The position numbers and the translations under genes were made by a program. DNA of 64,000 nucleotides. It comes from Mesostigma viride. Its lineage: Eukaryota; Streptophyta; Mesostigmatophyceae; Mesostigmatales; Mesostigmataceae. The notes under the pieces were generated by a model. The model ran no database searches. It saw only the letters and a program-made list of their open reading frames with translations, and was not told the DNA's origin. This document shows positions 39,524-48,760 of this stretch, piece by piece (the stretch's first letter is position 1; the number at the start of each line of letters is the position of its first letter). The stretch covers positions 124,001 through 188,000 of the forward strand of contig RPFO01001900.1 in NCBI GenBank assembly GCA_009746045.1. The letters run 5' to 3'.

Positions 39524-40348
39524 TCACGCGCTGGTCTTGTGAGACGTCGGCAAGACACCGCCCCTTTCCAAGGCGTGGCGGAGACAGAGGGAGTCGATCA
39601 CGTCCCGGATCGCGAACATCCCGGGCGTCTCCCCCGCCCTCACGTTCCAGGCGGCTCGTCTACACGCGCCGCCCAGGTTACGCCGGATCCAGTCCTCGTC
39701 GTCCCACTCCACGCGCACGGAAGGGACGTGGTCCCACCCCTCGTCGCCGAAGACGTGATCCACGAGCGTGACGAAGACGAACTCGTCCAAACAGACGCAA
39801 TTGTCAGCGTCGGACTCGGACTCGTGCTCGACCAACGTCGTCTCCAGGCGAGGACGTATCGCGCGATAATGGTCGGCGGCCAGAAGACAGAATTGGGTGG
39901 AGAGCGAGGAGGCGGACCTCTCGAATATCGACAAAAGCTCGTTCGCGTAAACGGTCGTGGGCAAGGCGAAACTTGACTCGAACACGGATTTCCCGTAGAG
40001 ATTCTCGCACGCGGACAAGAAGTCGGGCGGGGACAGACAAGGAACCGTGGTCTCGCCGACGAGAGCGAAGTGCGTCACATCCAGGTGCGCGGCTGCCGCG
40101 TCGAACAACGTCAACTCGGCGCGCAAGAGCCACGAATGGTCTCGACGCGATGACACGGACGGCACCTCGACGGCGTCGCACTCCCATATCCATTTACGCA
40201 AGGAATCGACGTCCTCCCTCTCGAATTCCGAGGCGTGCACGAAGAACCGCAACCGGCCGCGCGCGGGACCGGCCGCGGCGAGCCAGTCCTTCCACACCCC
40301 CGACGTGTAGAAGGAGTCGGTGAGCAGGAAACACACGGCCACCGTCAT
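39524..40348 (-). CDS. Glycosyltransferase-like protein (GT14/core-2 type), copy 1
   Basis: 274 residues, intact. N-terminus AVCFLLTDSFYTSGVWKDW, then RFFVHA, a second strand pair, SWLLRAELTLFDAAAAH, and THFALVGETTVPCLSPPDF. This order matches the giant-virus branch of GT14-like (core-2/I-branching) glycosyltransferases: FCFL, VH, AE..LF..A, LLSESCIPL. The conserved acidic DEFVFVTLVDH follows in the C-terminal half. It would modify capsid or fibre glycans or host sugars. It is a tandem paralogue of 40431-41327. The family call is by pattern only. Confidence 0.6.
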   Translation of the reverse strand: MTVAVCFLLTDSFYTSGVWKDWLAAAGPARGRLRFFVHASEFEREDVDSLRKWIWECDAVEVPSVSSRRDHSWLLRAELTLFDAAAAHLDVTHFALVGETTVPCLSPPDFLSACENLYGKSVFESSFALPTTVYANELLSIFERSASSLSTQFCLLAADHYRAIRPRLETTLVEHESESDADNCVCLDEFVFVTLVDHVFGDEGWDHVPSVRVEWDDEDWIRRNLGGACRRAAWNVRAGETPGMFAIRDVIDSLCLRHALERGGVLPTSHKTSA

Positions 40349-40430
40349 TCTCCGTCGCGACGCCTTCTCCTTTTACGACAGACATTTGAGGCTCGACGAC
40401 CAGGCGAACGTGTCGTCCGTCGTCCAATCA

Positions 40431-41327
40431 CTACGAATCCCGATAGTGTACGCCCTTGGAAGCGGCGCGCGAGGGCCGAGCCGAGCAAGGCGCGGGAGTC
40501 GTTCCGGGCGGCAAGACGCCGGCCCACTCGAGCGCCGAGCGGAGGGCAGGGGTGTCGCGCACCTTCCGAATCGCGAACAGACCGGGGGTCTTGCCCATCT
40601 CCGCGTCCTCGGCAGCACCTTTGCACATACCGGGCAGGTTGCGCTCGACCCACTCGTCCTCGAGCCACAATGCGTGGATGGGAACTTCGTCCTGTTCCAT
40701 GTACACGAAGGGGGCGTGCTCCCAGCCTTGGTCGCCGAACAGGTTGTCCACGAGCGTGATGAAGAGGAACTCGCACAAGCAAATCGGATCGTCCGTGAAC
40801 TTCGCCCCGTACGCGTTCAATATCGTCTCCACGGAGGGTCGTATCGCGCGGTATTGTTCGGCCGCCAGCAGACAGAACTGTCCGGAATACGACAAAGTCG
40901 AACATCCAAGTCTTAACAACAGGTTCTTGGTGCGCGTGCCCGTCGGGATAGGGTAGCACGACTCGAACACGGATTTGCCGCGGAGACGCTCGCACGCGGT
41001 CAAAAAGTCGGACGGGGACAGACACGGCGCCGTGTTTTCGCTGACGAGTCCGACGTGCGTCACGTCGGGATGCGCGGCCGCGGCGTCAAACAACACGCAC
41101 TCCGCGCGCAAGATCGACGGATGGCCCCATCGCGTTGTGATGACCGGCACCTCGACGGCCTTGCACTCCCGGACCCACTCGCGCAACCTATCCGCGTCCT
41201 CTCCCTGGAACCGGGACGCGTGAACGAAGACCCGCACCCGCCCGAGCGGGACCCCGGCCAGCCAATCTTTCCACACCCCTGCGGTGAAGAATGTCTTGTT
41301 GAGAAGGAAACAAATGGCCACCGCCAT
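40431..41327 (-). CDS. Glycosyltransferase-like protein (GT14/core-2 type), copy 2
   Basis: 298 residues, intact; diverged copy of 39524-40348 with the same landmarks (AICFLLNKTFFTAGVWKDW, VFVHASRF, LRAECVLFDAAAAH, VSENTAPCLSPSDF, GDQGWEHAPFV). The divergence shows that the duplication is old. Both copies kept full frames over 1.7 kb in a region where most genes are broken. The ATG at 41327 overlaps or abuts the stop of the gene upstream. Confidence 0.6.
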   Translation of the reverse strand: MAVAICFLLNKTFFTAGVWKDWLAGVPLGRVRVFVHASRFQGEDADRLREWVRECKAVEVPVITTRWGHPSILRAECVLFDAAAAHPDVTHVGLVSENTAPCLSPSDFLTACERLRGKSVFESCYPIPTGTRTKNLLLRLGCSTLSYSGQFCLLAAEQYRAIRPSVETILNAYGAKFTDDPICLCEFLFITLVDNLFGDQGWEHAPFVYMEQDEVPIHALWLEDEWVERNLPGMCKGAAEDAEMGKTPGLFAIRKVRDTPALRSALEWAGVLPPGTTPAPCSARPSRAASKGVHYRDS

Positions 41328-41916
41328 TCAAGGCCGCACCCCGTAGCGGACACAAAACTCGCAGGACGACGAACGAACATCGCCCGCACCGGTCATCACG
41401 ACCGGTCGCCGATCGCGAGCGCTGGCCGTCTCGGTAGACGTGCGTCTTCGTGCGGACCTCCGACGCGTCCCGGACGAGTTTGAGATTGGCCTCGTTCAGG
41501 ATGTAGCATCGGTATCGAACGGTGAACGATTTTGGAGGATTTTTGGGGTTGAGATAGAATCGTATGTTTTTGTATGTGTAGGTACTGGCACACGTCACTG
41601 TGGTAACGTCCTGAGGATCGAACTCTTGGTCCCCGATGACGACGCGGACCTTCACGTCGCAGTCGACTCCCCGCAAAACGTCGCACGTCGGCAGACGCGT
41701 CGCGGAGAAGACGTACTCGCCCGTTTTGTCGTCGACCTCGAACGCGGCGAGGTTGTTGACGACATACGAGTGCTCGGGCTCGTAGACGACTGCCTGGGTC
41801 CACCCCTCGCCCACCTCCGTGCGCGGCGGAGTCGTCAGGACCTGCAACGCGTCCGTGTAGGTGCCCGGGCCGAGCTCGTACACGGGGAGGCTGTCCAGGA
41901 ACTGGTCGATATCCAT
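41328..41916 (-). CDS. Unknown beta-rich viral protein, probable frameshift near the end
   Basis: From the ATG at 41916: a beta-rich domain (YEPEHSYVVNNLAAFEVDD; DCDVKVRVVIGDQEFD; FTVRYRCYILN) of about 155 residues. The main frame then runs on as arginine-rich sequence into the glycosyltransferase gene, which is unlikely. A one-base slip near 41400 gives a stop at 41328, directly before the next ATG. No family recognised. Confidence 0.5.
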
Positions 41917-41965
41917 ACTTACGTCGGAGTAACGACGCGAGTTTATTCGACCGCCAATAGACGCG

Positions 41966-42727
41966 CTACTTCTGCTTCTTCTTCTTCTTGGCCGGTGGCT
42001 CTTCGAACGTCTTCGCGACTGTCAGGTCGATCACCTCCCGTTGCGCCTTGGTCACGCGCCCGACTCGGACGGACTCGCACGACGCCAGCACGTCCGTCAG
42101 CCGTCCCTCCATGTCCACAAAGTCCCCGTTATCGTGCCCCGTCGCCTTGAGACCGTATTGATTGTAATACCGCACGAGATCCTCGTTGTCCCGTACCAGA
42201 CACGCCACTCTCCTCAGTTTCGCCATATCGTTCTTCGCGAACGCGTCTTTCAAGCTCGCGTACGTGTTCTCGTACTTCCGCAGCAGATAGTAAATCTTGG
42301 CTTTCGACCACCCGTTGTATACACTCTCGTCCGGGCATTGCGCACCGGCCGCTTCTAGTTCCACTATGGCCGTTCGGCGGTCCTTCATCATCGGCGCCAG
42401 CAAAGACATGCCATAACACAACAACTTGCGACCGACGCCTCGGAACGTCGCAATCTCCTCCTTCGAAGCGTCCCCCGGAAATTCCTTCGCAAGCACGCTG
42501 AACCAACTGATGTGGATCCTGTTGCGTTCGGGATACGCTTCTAACATAACCTCTACCAAATTGCGAGTCGGGTGAGCCCTCACCAACCGCGAGTCGTACG
42601 TCGGAGGGACGAGCACGTCAACCCGCAAGGCTTTATACCCGCCTCTATCGGCGAACGAACGCGTCACACGCAGACTCCTCCCCTTGAGCGTGGGGAGATC
42701 TAGGCCCGTCACTTCTGTTTCCTCCAT
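41966..42727 (-). CDS. GNAT-like acetyltransferase with Lys-rich tail
   Basis: 253 residues from the ATG at 42727; an in-frame ATG at 42751 adds eight. The segment FRGVGRKLLCYGMSLLA fits the acetyl-CoA-binding loop (R/Q-x-x-G-x-G/A) of GNAT enzymes, followed by a strand (TAIVELEAAGA) and later YYNQYGLKATG, like the final GNAT beta strand. The end is KKKKKQK. Substrate unknown. The match is to motifs, not a searched profile. Confidence 0.55.
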   Translation of the reverse strand: MEETEVTGLDLPTLKGRSLRVTRSFADRGGYKALRVDVLVPPTYDSRLVRAHPTRNLVEVMLEAYPERNRIHISWFSVLAKEFPGDASKEEIATFRGVGRKLLCYGMSLLAPMMKDRRTAIVELEAAGAQCPDESVYNGWSKAKIYYLLRKYENTYASLKDAFAKNDMAKLRRVACLVRDNEDLVRYYNQYGLKATGHDNGDFVDMEGRLTDVLASCESVRVGRVTKAQREVIDLTVAKTFEEPPAKKKKKQK

Positions 42728-42807
42728 AATTGAGCACTTTATTGTTACCATGCGATTTTAAGTTATATTTTCAAACAAGTCCTTTATTCATAATAATAAA
42801 GTTACGT

Positions 42808-43757
42808 TTACAACATCACAAGCTCGTCTCCCATAGAGACCTTCCACTCGTGGGGGCACCGGAGAGGCGGCACACCGCCGCCACTGTGGTAAAGGGCGTG
42901 GGCGCTCTTGATGCACTTGTCCAGGTTGGCCCGCGACCTCCGCAAAACATCGCAATCGTGCGAGGTCACGGAGCAGACCGCCGAACAGAAGACCGCGTCC
43001 TTGCAGACGCACAGTCGCCGCTCCTCGCCCCTGGTCAACTTCTTTCCGCAATAGTGTCCCAGGCAGACGGGCGCCGAAAGCTCGCCGCTCGCGTTCACGC
43101 GCGTCCAAGTGCGAAAGGGGGGACCGCGGGCTCCGGATTCTTCTCCATCCACTTGTCCGACTTTGGTTTCGTCATGAGCTCGGACACCCACATCTTCCGG
43201 CGGGAGTCCGCCGGGTCCGCGAAACAGAACGCCACGACGAACTCGGTCTGGTCGTTGTACATCATCGCGCGCCAGTAGGTCTGAAGACACGCCTCCCTCA
43301 GCTCGCCCGCCGTCACCCAGTCGACGATCACCGACCTAGCCGCCTGCGTCAGGTGATGGACGCGAATCAACAGGGCGCCGCGGCCATAGCCGTCGTGCAT
43401 CTCCTTGCACTCCTCGAGCACGCGGTCGAAGTGGGCGTGCAGATGCCTCCACACGTTGGAGACGGCGAGGCGATGGCGGGCGCCGGAACTCGAGACTTGC
43501 CTGGCGACGTCAGTGACCGCCTGCGACCGCGGCCGGAGGATGCCGGCGATCCAACCGTCCAGACGATTGCGGGCGATGACGACCTTGCGCTCGTTGGCGG
43601 GGACCTCGCCGCGAGACACTCGTATATCGTCCTCGAGGAAGGAGCCAGCGTCGAACAGGGACTCGCCGATATCAACGACCTTCTTACACACCGGCAACTC
43701 GATGCCGTCCGACGCCCGATCCGGCGATGGCTGTTTTTTCGATTCGACACAACTCAT
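42808..43757 (-). CDS. MYND zinc-finger protein, one frameshift
   Basis: Start chosen at the ATG 43757 because AT-rich promoter-like sequence precedes it; the frame is open to 43895. The N-terminal 200 residues are helical (VWRHLHAHFDRVLEECKEM) and unrecognised. After a one-base slip near 43110 comes a MYND-type finger: CLGHYCGKK, CVCKDAVFCSAVC, then HDC. MYND fingers mediate protein contacts. The domain order (novel N-terminal domain plus C-terminal MYND) is the same as in the intronless gene at 50733-51527. Confidence 0.65.
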
Positions 43758-43930
43758 TTTCAAAGGCTTTTTTTGGACCAAATGGATGTATTTTTTCAAC
43801 GAAGGGATCTTCTTTAAAATGTGTTTCATGGAGCCGACTAGCTGGCTGAGAGACTGATAGTATTTGAGACGAGACCTCCCCTCTCTCCGCCGCACCGGCC
43901 ATTTATTCCCACCCCAACCGACATCTCGCG

Positions 43931-43966
43931 CTCTGATTGGCTACCTACATACTCCTCTCTGATTGG
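43931..43966 (+). promoter_or_regulatory. Paired CCAAT-type boxes (CTCTGATTGG)
   Basis: CTCTGATTGG at 43931-43940 and again at 43957-43966, 26 bases apart. ATTGG is the reverse complement of a CCAAT box. It lies between the MYND and Bro-like genes and recurs before two further genes. Confidence 0.5.
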
Positions 43967-43977
43967 CCAACGACACG

Positions 43978-44865
43978 TCACGGCGCGTCGGCCAGACGAC
44001 CCGCCGACGGTTCGGCCGCAATGGCCGTGCGCGACTCGCGGGTGAGTCGCTGATTCAGCCGCATGACCTTGACGTTCTCCTGGATGCACTGCTCGTCGGC
44101 GCGCGCGTCGTGAAGTCCGGTCGCCTTGAACACGGGTTCCAGCAAGTCCCGCTTGCGCTTCGCGACACTGACCGGATTCTGGCCCGTCTTCCTGATCTCC
44201 TCCGCCTCCAGCACCTGGATGAAGTTCATCCCGGCGCTCTGCACGTTCGTCAGCAGGTCGCGGGCCGAGACTCGCGCGTTGTACATCGCGCGGAGCTCGA
44301 CGGAGGTCTTGCCCGTGACCGCCAGATTGTTCGTGTCGTGGACCACCGGGTACAGCAGCCCACTCCCCTTGTGGGTATCGGTGTACCCCTTGATCGCTTC
44401 GTTCAGGTCGCGCGTAGACAGACAGCTCTTGATGCGCTGGTGCTGCTGCAGCCTCTCGAGCGCGGTCTCGTTCCCGTCGGCGGCGTCCGCCCGCTGCAAA
44501 ATGTCCTCCGCCAACGTCCGGTCGGCCCTCAGGTATCGCTCGAGGAGGACGGACACCTGCTCGCGGAACTTGGCCGCGATCTTGCCGGGGAGCAACATCA
44601 AGATGCGTGTCAACCCCTGACGGTCGGTCACCGGGGTGTCTCGCTGCCTGGCACCGGGGAATTTCCAGAGATAACAGGTTGTTACTACTTCGGGATTGGC
44701 TCCTACTAGGCGTTTCCAATACATTGCTGGGTTGACTAGACCGACGGCATCCATCGCGTCCAACACGGAGATTCTGCCATCTTCCGTCACGCGGATCTTT
44801 CCTTCAAAACGAGGGTCGTCCTCCGCCCCGTCCGCGGGCGTCAGGTACCTCACGATGGCAGCCAT
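43978..44865 (-). CDS. Bro/KilA-N-like DNA-binding protein
   Basis: 295 residues, intact. The N-terminal domain RISVLDAMDAVGLVNP, TCYLWKFPGARQRDTPV, TRILMLLPGKIAAKFR and LLERYL is a pattern I recognise from Bro-N/KilA-like antirepressor families common in algal viruses and phages. A coiled coil and a helical C-terminal half follow. Such proteins bind DNA and often regulate genes or compete with related elements. It is oriented away from the ADP-ribosyltransferase gene, with a 233-bp divergent promoter carrying the paired CTCTGATTGG boxes. Confidence 0.65.
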   Translation of the reverse strand: MAAIVRYLTPADGAEDDPRFEGKIRVTEDGRISVLDAMDAVGLVNPAMYWKRLVGANPEVVTTCYLWKFPGARQRDTPVTDRQGLTRILMLLPGKIAAKFREQVSVLLERYLRADRTLAEDILQRADAADGNETALERLQQHQRIKSCLSTRDLNEAIKGYTDTHKGSGLLYPVVHDTNNLAVTGKTSVELRAMYNARVSARDLLTNVQSAGMNFIQVLEAEEIRKTGQNPVSVAKRKRDLLEPVFKATGLHDARADEQCIQENVKVMRLNQRLTRESRTAIAAEPSAGRLADAP

Positions 44866-44943
44866 GATACACCCAGCGAGAGAAAAACGCTCCTCTCGCG
44901 ACCGATGATCGTTCTTAAACTGTTACCGGCCGACATCCGACGT

Positions 44944-45000
44944 TCTGATTGGTCGCCGACATACTCCTCTCTGATTGGTCCGCCGAGATCGTGTCGGTTC
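44944..45000 (+). promoter_or_regulatory. Paired CCAAT-type boxes plus 32-bp repeat, copy 1
   Basis: TTCTGATTGG (ending 44952) and CTCTGATTGG (44969-44978), again 26 bases apart. The 32 bases 44969-45000 are repeated exactly at 46567-46598. Located in the divergent region between the Bro-like and ADP-ribosyltransferase genes. Confidence 0.55.
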
Positions 45001-45098
45001 ACCGGGACGGGTACCGAACGGGTGGAACCCGTGATTGTAATCCAATCTTTTCACTCTTATCTTGTGTATTATTAACCCGTCATCTATATGTAAACGCG

Positions 45099-46525
45099 AT
45101 GGCGTCGAAGACGACGAAGAAGACCCTCACGCAGGAAGAACGCATGCAACTCCTCGGGCGGACGATCCGCGCCAGGTTGGACAGGAAATACGCGGACAAG
45201 AGACACAAGCGATTCTGCGAAGATGCAGCGAAAGAGGACGATGACACCCCTCTCCTCTCCCCATTTGGCCATTTCACGGGGACCATCACGATTCCGTACA
45301 TGTCGCTCGAGGGGTGCGATTACGACTCGTTGGCGCGAGACAATATGCGGTGGTCGGGGACGAACTCCGACGGCTCTCTCAAGACCATCCAGCTGAAGGT
45401 GGAATGGAACACCCTTTACGACAATCGGGACGAACTCCGTTTCGTGCGGAAAAACGCCCACGACCCGCGCGAGATCATCGACGAGGAATGGTACTTCAAG
45501 TCGTACCAGTACCTCGGCAGTCTGTCGAAGGAGGACCTGTTGCTCTTGCGGTCCTACTCGCACGTGGGAGATGGGTACGTCAACGGCAACGACGCAAAGG
45601 TCACGCGGCACCACACCATACAGATGAGTGGGTTAATCCGTACACCGCGGACGTGGATATGAACGGGACCCCTCTGTGGGTGCCTCTTTGCATGTTCATC
45701 AGGAGGTATAAAGGTTTGCCCACCTCGTACGCGAGTTTGTGGAGGCGAATGCCTGAAATGCGAGACTTTATGAAGCTGGTAGACATGTTCGAGTCGTACC
45801 AAACGGGAGACCCCGACACCGGACACGACCATGCGTGGGCGGTAATGTCTTATTTTAAAAAACTCCCCGACACCCTTTCCGAGAGTGAGAAGGAGGACTT
45901 TGGATTATCAGCCATCATAGCCGTGATCGCGGAGAGCACAGTGAACGATGAGGAACACTTGAAACTCAGGTTGTGCACGTGGCTGCTCACGTTCCTTTCC
46001 ACAGAATTCATTGTGGAAAAGATCGTCCCCTTTTACCGCAAGAAGCTGTTCAAACTGGTGCAAAACGCCCCGCGCGTCACGAGGCCTTTCACGGTCTTCC
46101 GCGGCACTAGAGACGATTACTATCTGAAGGGCGCGAAGAATAGGGTGTACGTCAACCCGTACTGCGTCTCGACGTCTCTGTCTGTGGATCACATACGCAA
46201 ATCCCCCTTGTTCACGTCGAACAAGTGCTGCGTTTCGGTGATCCGATTGGTGAGGGGCTGTCCGGCGCTGCTTTTCTGGCCAGTGAGTCTGTACGGCACG
46301 AGCGAATTCGAGATCCTGCTCCCGCCGGGCACCGCGTACTTGATCAAGTACTCGGCGATGCAGAAATGGGCGCCGACCGCGTACAACCCGCAGACCCTCA
46401 CGAAGGAATCGGTGTGCAAAAACGTGCCAGACGGCGAGGGTGCGGGGAAAAAGACTTCCTACGTGTACGTCGCGGACGGGAAGACGCTGACCGACACGAC
46501 ATTGCGACCAACGACTAGCGGTTGA
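45099..46525 (+). CDS. ADP-ribosyltransferase-like protein (R-S-E type), one frameshift
   Basis: From the ATG at 45099. The N-terminal 180 residues are charged and unrecognised. The frame slips by one base near 45635. In the second segment the three landmarks of arginine-type mono-ADP-ribosyltransferases occur in order: Arg in TVFRGTR (about 46094-46111), the STS-type strand VSTSLS (from 46166), and an ExE-type EFE in TSEFEIL (from about 46301), followed by PPGT. In this family the two Glu residues of ExE catalyse transfer of ADP-ribose from NAD to a target protein, commonly host factors or toxin targets. The catalytic part is unbroken; the break lies upstream of it. Target unknown. Confidence 0.7.
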
Positions 46526-46566
46526 ACACTCGTGGCGGGCGGCGCTGGCGCGTCCGACATACTTTT

Positions 46567-46598
46567 CTCTGATTGGTCCGCCGAGATCGTGTCGGTTC
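46567..46598 (+). promoter_or_regulatory. CCAAT-type box with 32-bp repeat, copy 2
   Basis: Exact 32-base copy of 44969-45000, starting CTCTGATTGG, 48 bases before the ATG of the Rieske gene. Confidence 0.55.
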
Positions 46599-46646
46599 GC
46601 CGATCGCTTAAAAGGCCCTCGACAATTTCTCCGCAAACAGCAACCG

Positions 46647-47670
46647 ATGGCGACCGCAGTGCACTTTCGCGTGGGGGCGCCGAGGCCGGCTCGACCGTTG
46701 GTCGCGGCCCACGAGGTCCCCGACAAGTGGGTGTGCGTCGGGCGCAAGTCTCGCGAGCCCAAGGTCACGAAGCTGTACAACGAGGAGATCCTGCTGTACA
46801 ACCACCGCCAGCGGGACGAGACGCTCGCCGTGCGGAACGTGTGTCCCCACCGCGGGGCGCGTCTGTCCCACAATTGCAAGGTGGATGACGGGTGCATCCG
46901 TTGCGCGTACCACGGGATGTACTGGGGCAAGGAGAACAACGGGGACAACTACCTCGACACGAAGGAGGATGCGGACCTGGTCTGGGTGAACGCCGGCATG
47001 GGCGACGGAGAGTCGTCTCCGCCGACGATGCCGGAGTTCACCGAGGACGGGTACCGGACGTTTTCGTACCCGACGCGCATCCGCGGGCACCCGATGATCG
47101 TCATGGAGAACCTGTTGGACCACGTGCACCTCCAGCACGTCCACAAGGTGAAGATCGTGGACGTGAAGGGCGCCGACGTCACGACGGAGACGGGCGGTCT
47201 CTTCACGGGAAAGAGCGTGTACAGCTACCCGGTGGCGGCCGAGTCCGTGGGCCGCTGCTGCTGGGCCTCATGCCGAGGAGGGCCGGGACGCGAAGGCGCC
47301 TCCGAAAGGGTCGATGTCGGTGACGGTCGAGAACGAGTTCTTCCTCCCGTATACCGCGAGCCTGCGATTCTGGATTTCCGGACACGAGAAGCCCGCATTC
47401 GTCTTGTGGTTCAGCGTGCAGCCCTACGAGTCCGACGAGTCCCTCGTCACGTGCCGTGTGTCCCGCAACATCCTGACGGACCCCGCGTGGGACTTCCTGT
47501 TCTGGCTGATCAACGTTCTGCCGCTGAAGGAGGACGACGACATCGTCGCGAACGTGGTGACGGAGGATTGGTGGCGCAATCGCCTGACGATGGGCGACGC
47601 GTTCGTGAAGTTGTACAGGGACCGGATGAAGAAGGTCTACGGGATCATGTGCCCGGAGCCCTTTGCCTGA
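46647..47670 (+). CDS. Rieske non-haem iron oxygenase, one frameshift
   Basis: 340 residues with the slip near 47250 taken into account. Rieske cluster ligands: C66-x-H68 in CPHRGA and C89-x-x-H92 in CAYHG. Mononuclear iron ligands: D158, H161 and H166 in LLDHVHLQHVH (D-x2-H-x4-H). The C-terminal part (FWISGHEKPAFVLWF) fits the catalytic domain. The overall layout resembles plastid Rieske oxygenases such as pheophorbide a oxygenase and VanA-like demethylases, so chlorophyll breakdown or aromatic demethylation is conceivable. No reductase is nearby. A palindrome and AATAAA follow the stop. Confidence 0.8.
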
Positions 47671-47735
47671 GTTTTGGACGCGCCCTTCTTCGCCCCCCCT
47701 CCGCCCGCGGGTGGCGGTGCGGTGTGTTGAGTCGT

Positions 47736-47763
47736 ATATACGGATCCGTATATTGTTAATAAA
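47736..47763 (+). terminator. 18-bp palindrome followed by AATAAA
   Basis: ATATACGGATCCGTATAT (47736-47753) is a perfect palindrome, followed by AATAAA at 47758-47763, about 70-90 bases after the Rieske stop codon. It is probably the 3' end signal of the last viral-side gene. Confidence 0.5.
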
Positions 47764-47865
47764 GTTTGTTGGGTTGGTCCGTCTCTGCGTGCGCGCGTGT
47801 GTGTTGGATCGCGGCCCCGCGGCTTGTGTCCCCCTCCCCGTCCCGTCCCCGGCCCCGCGCCGGAG

Positions 47866-48708
47866 CGGTTCGGGCTGTCCCCCACGGCACTGGCCGTCTC
47901 CCACGGCAAACGAAAAGTTTGAAAAGTTCGGGCGAACAGGATAGCCCGAACTTTTCAGGATAGCCCGAACTTTTCAGAGCCTCCCACGCGAAAACGAAAA
48001 GTTTTGAAAAGTTTTGGCTCTGATTCCCACGGCAAATGAAAAGTTTGAAAAGTTCGGGCTATGGTTCGGGCGAACGCAGAATCGCCCGAACCGCCAACTT
48101 AGTTCCCACTGGCGGGGGTGTGCACGGGTAGGGGTGTGTATATCCTTTGTGTTGGTTTGCTAACACATAAAATATAGGTAGGGTTGCTAACACATATTAT
48201 TATGGGTATGGTTGCTAACACATAAAATATAGGTAGGGTTGCTAACACATATTATTATGGGTATGGTTGCTAACACATAAAATATAGGTAGGGTTGCTAA
48301 CACATATTATTATGGGTATGGCTGTATACAGGGTAGTGTGTAGTGGTAAATAATATGTGTTAGGAAGTGTGTTCAAATAATATGTGTTAGGAAGCATGTG
48401 CAATATTTTATGTGTTAGGAAAGGAAGGTAGAGTATATACGAAAGTGCAGTGCACCCCGTCCGGTGGGGACTAAGTTGGCGGTTCGTGCTATTTTTCGTT
48501 CGCCCGAACCTTCGCCCGAACTTTTCAAACTTTTCATTTGCCGTGGGACTCAGGGCCAAAACTTTTCAAAACTTTTGGTTTTCCCGTGGGAGGTTTTGAA
48601 AAGTTCGGGCTATCGCGAAAAGTTCGGGCGAACAGGATAGCCCGAACTTTTCAAACTTTTCATTTTCCGTGGGATTCGTCGAGTGTCGTGGGGGATAGCC
48701 CGAACCGT
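47866..48708. mobile_element. Foldback (long inverted-repeat) element, about 840 bp
   Basis: The left arm (47866 to about 48112) reads through the GTTCGGGCT, CCCACGGCA, GAAAAGTTTTGAAAAG and CCGCCAACTTAGT landmarks; the right arm (about 48466-48708) carries the same landmarks in reverse complement and order. The outer ends match over about 25 bases. The centre (48150-48440) is AT-rich. No coding capacity. The form matches foldback or MITE-type elements; no target-site duplication could be fixed. Confidence 0.65.
48157..48325. repeat. 56-bp tandem repeat in the foldback centre
   Basis: Alternating 28-base halves containing TTGCTAACACATAAAATA and TTGCTAACACATATTATTA, about three full copies. 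Inverted relatives (TAATATGTGTTAGG, TTTTATGTGTTAGG) occur at 48349-48420, so the centre is also partly palindromic. Confidence 0.7.
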
Positions 48709-48760
48709 TCGCCCGAACCGTTCGCCCGAACCGTTCGCCCGAACCGTTCGCCCGCCCCGC
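48697..48760. repeat. Short tandem repeat CCCGAACCGTTCG
   Basis: Four to five copies of a 14-base unit (CGAACCGTTCGCCC) directly at the right end of the foldback element. Confidence 0.7.

Noticed and set aside
45908-47144. Minus-strand frames opposite the ADP-ribosyltransferase and Rieske genes
   Set aside because: Antisense shadows; the plus strand carries the catalytic motifs.
2215-47260. Introns as the explanation for frame changes in viral genes
   Set aside because: The homologous protein continues within a few bases at each slip, leaving no room for an intron; single-base indels explain them.
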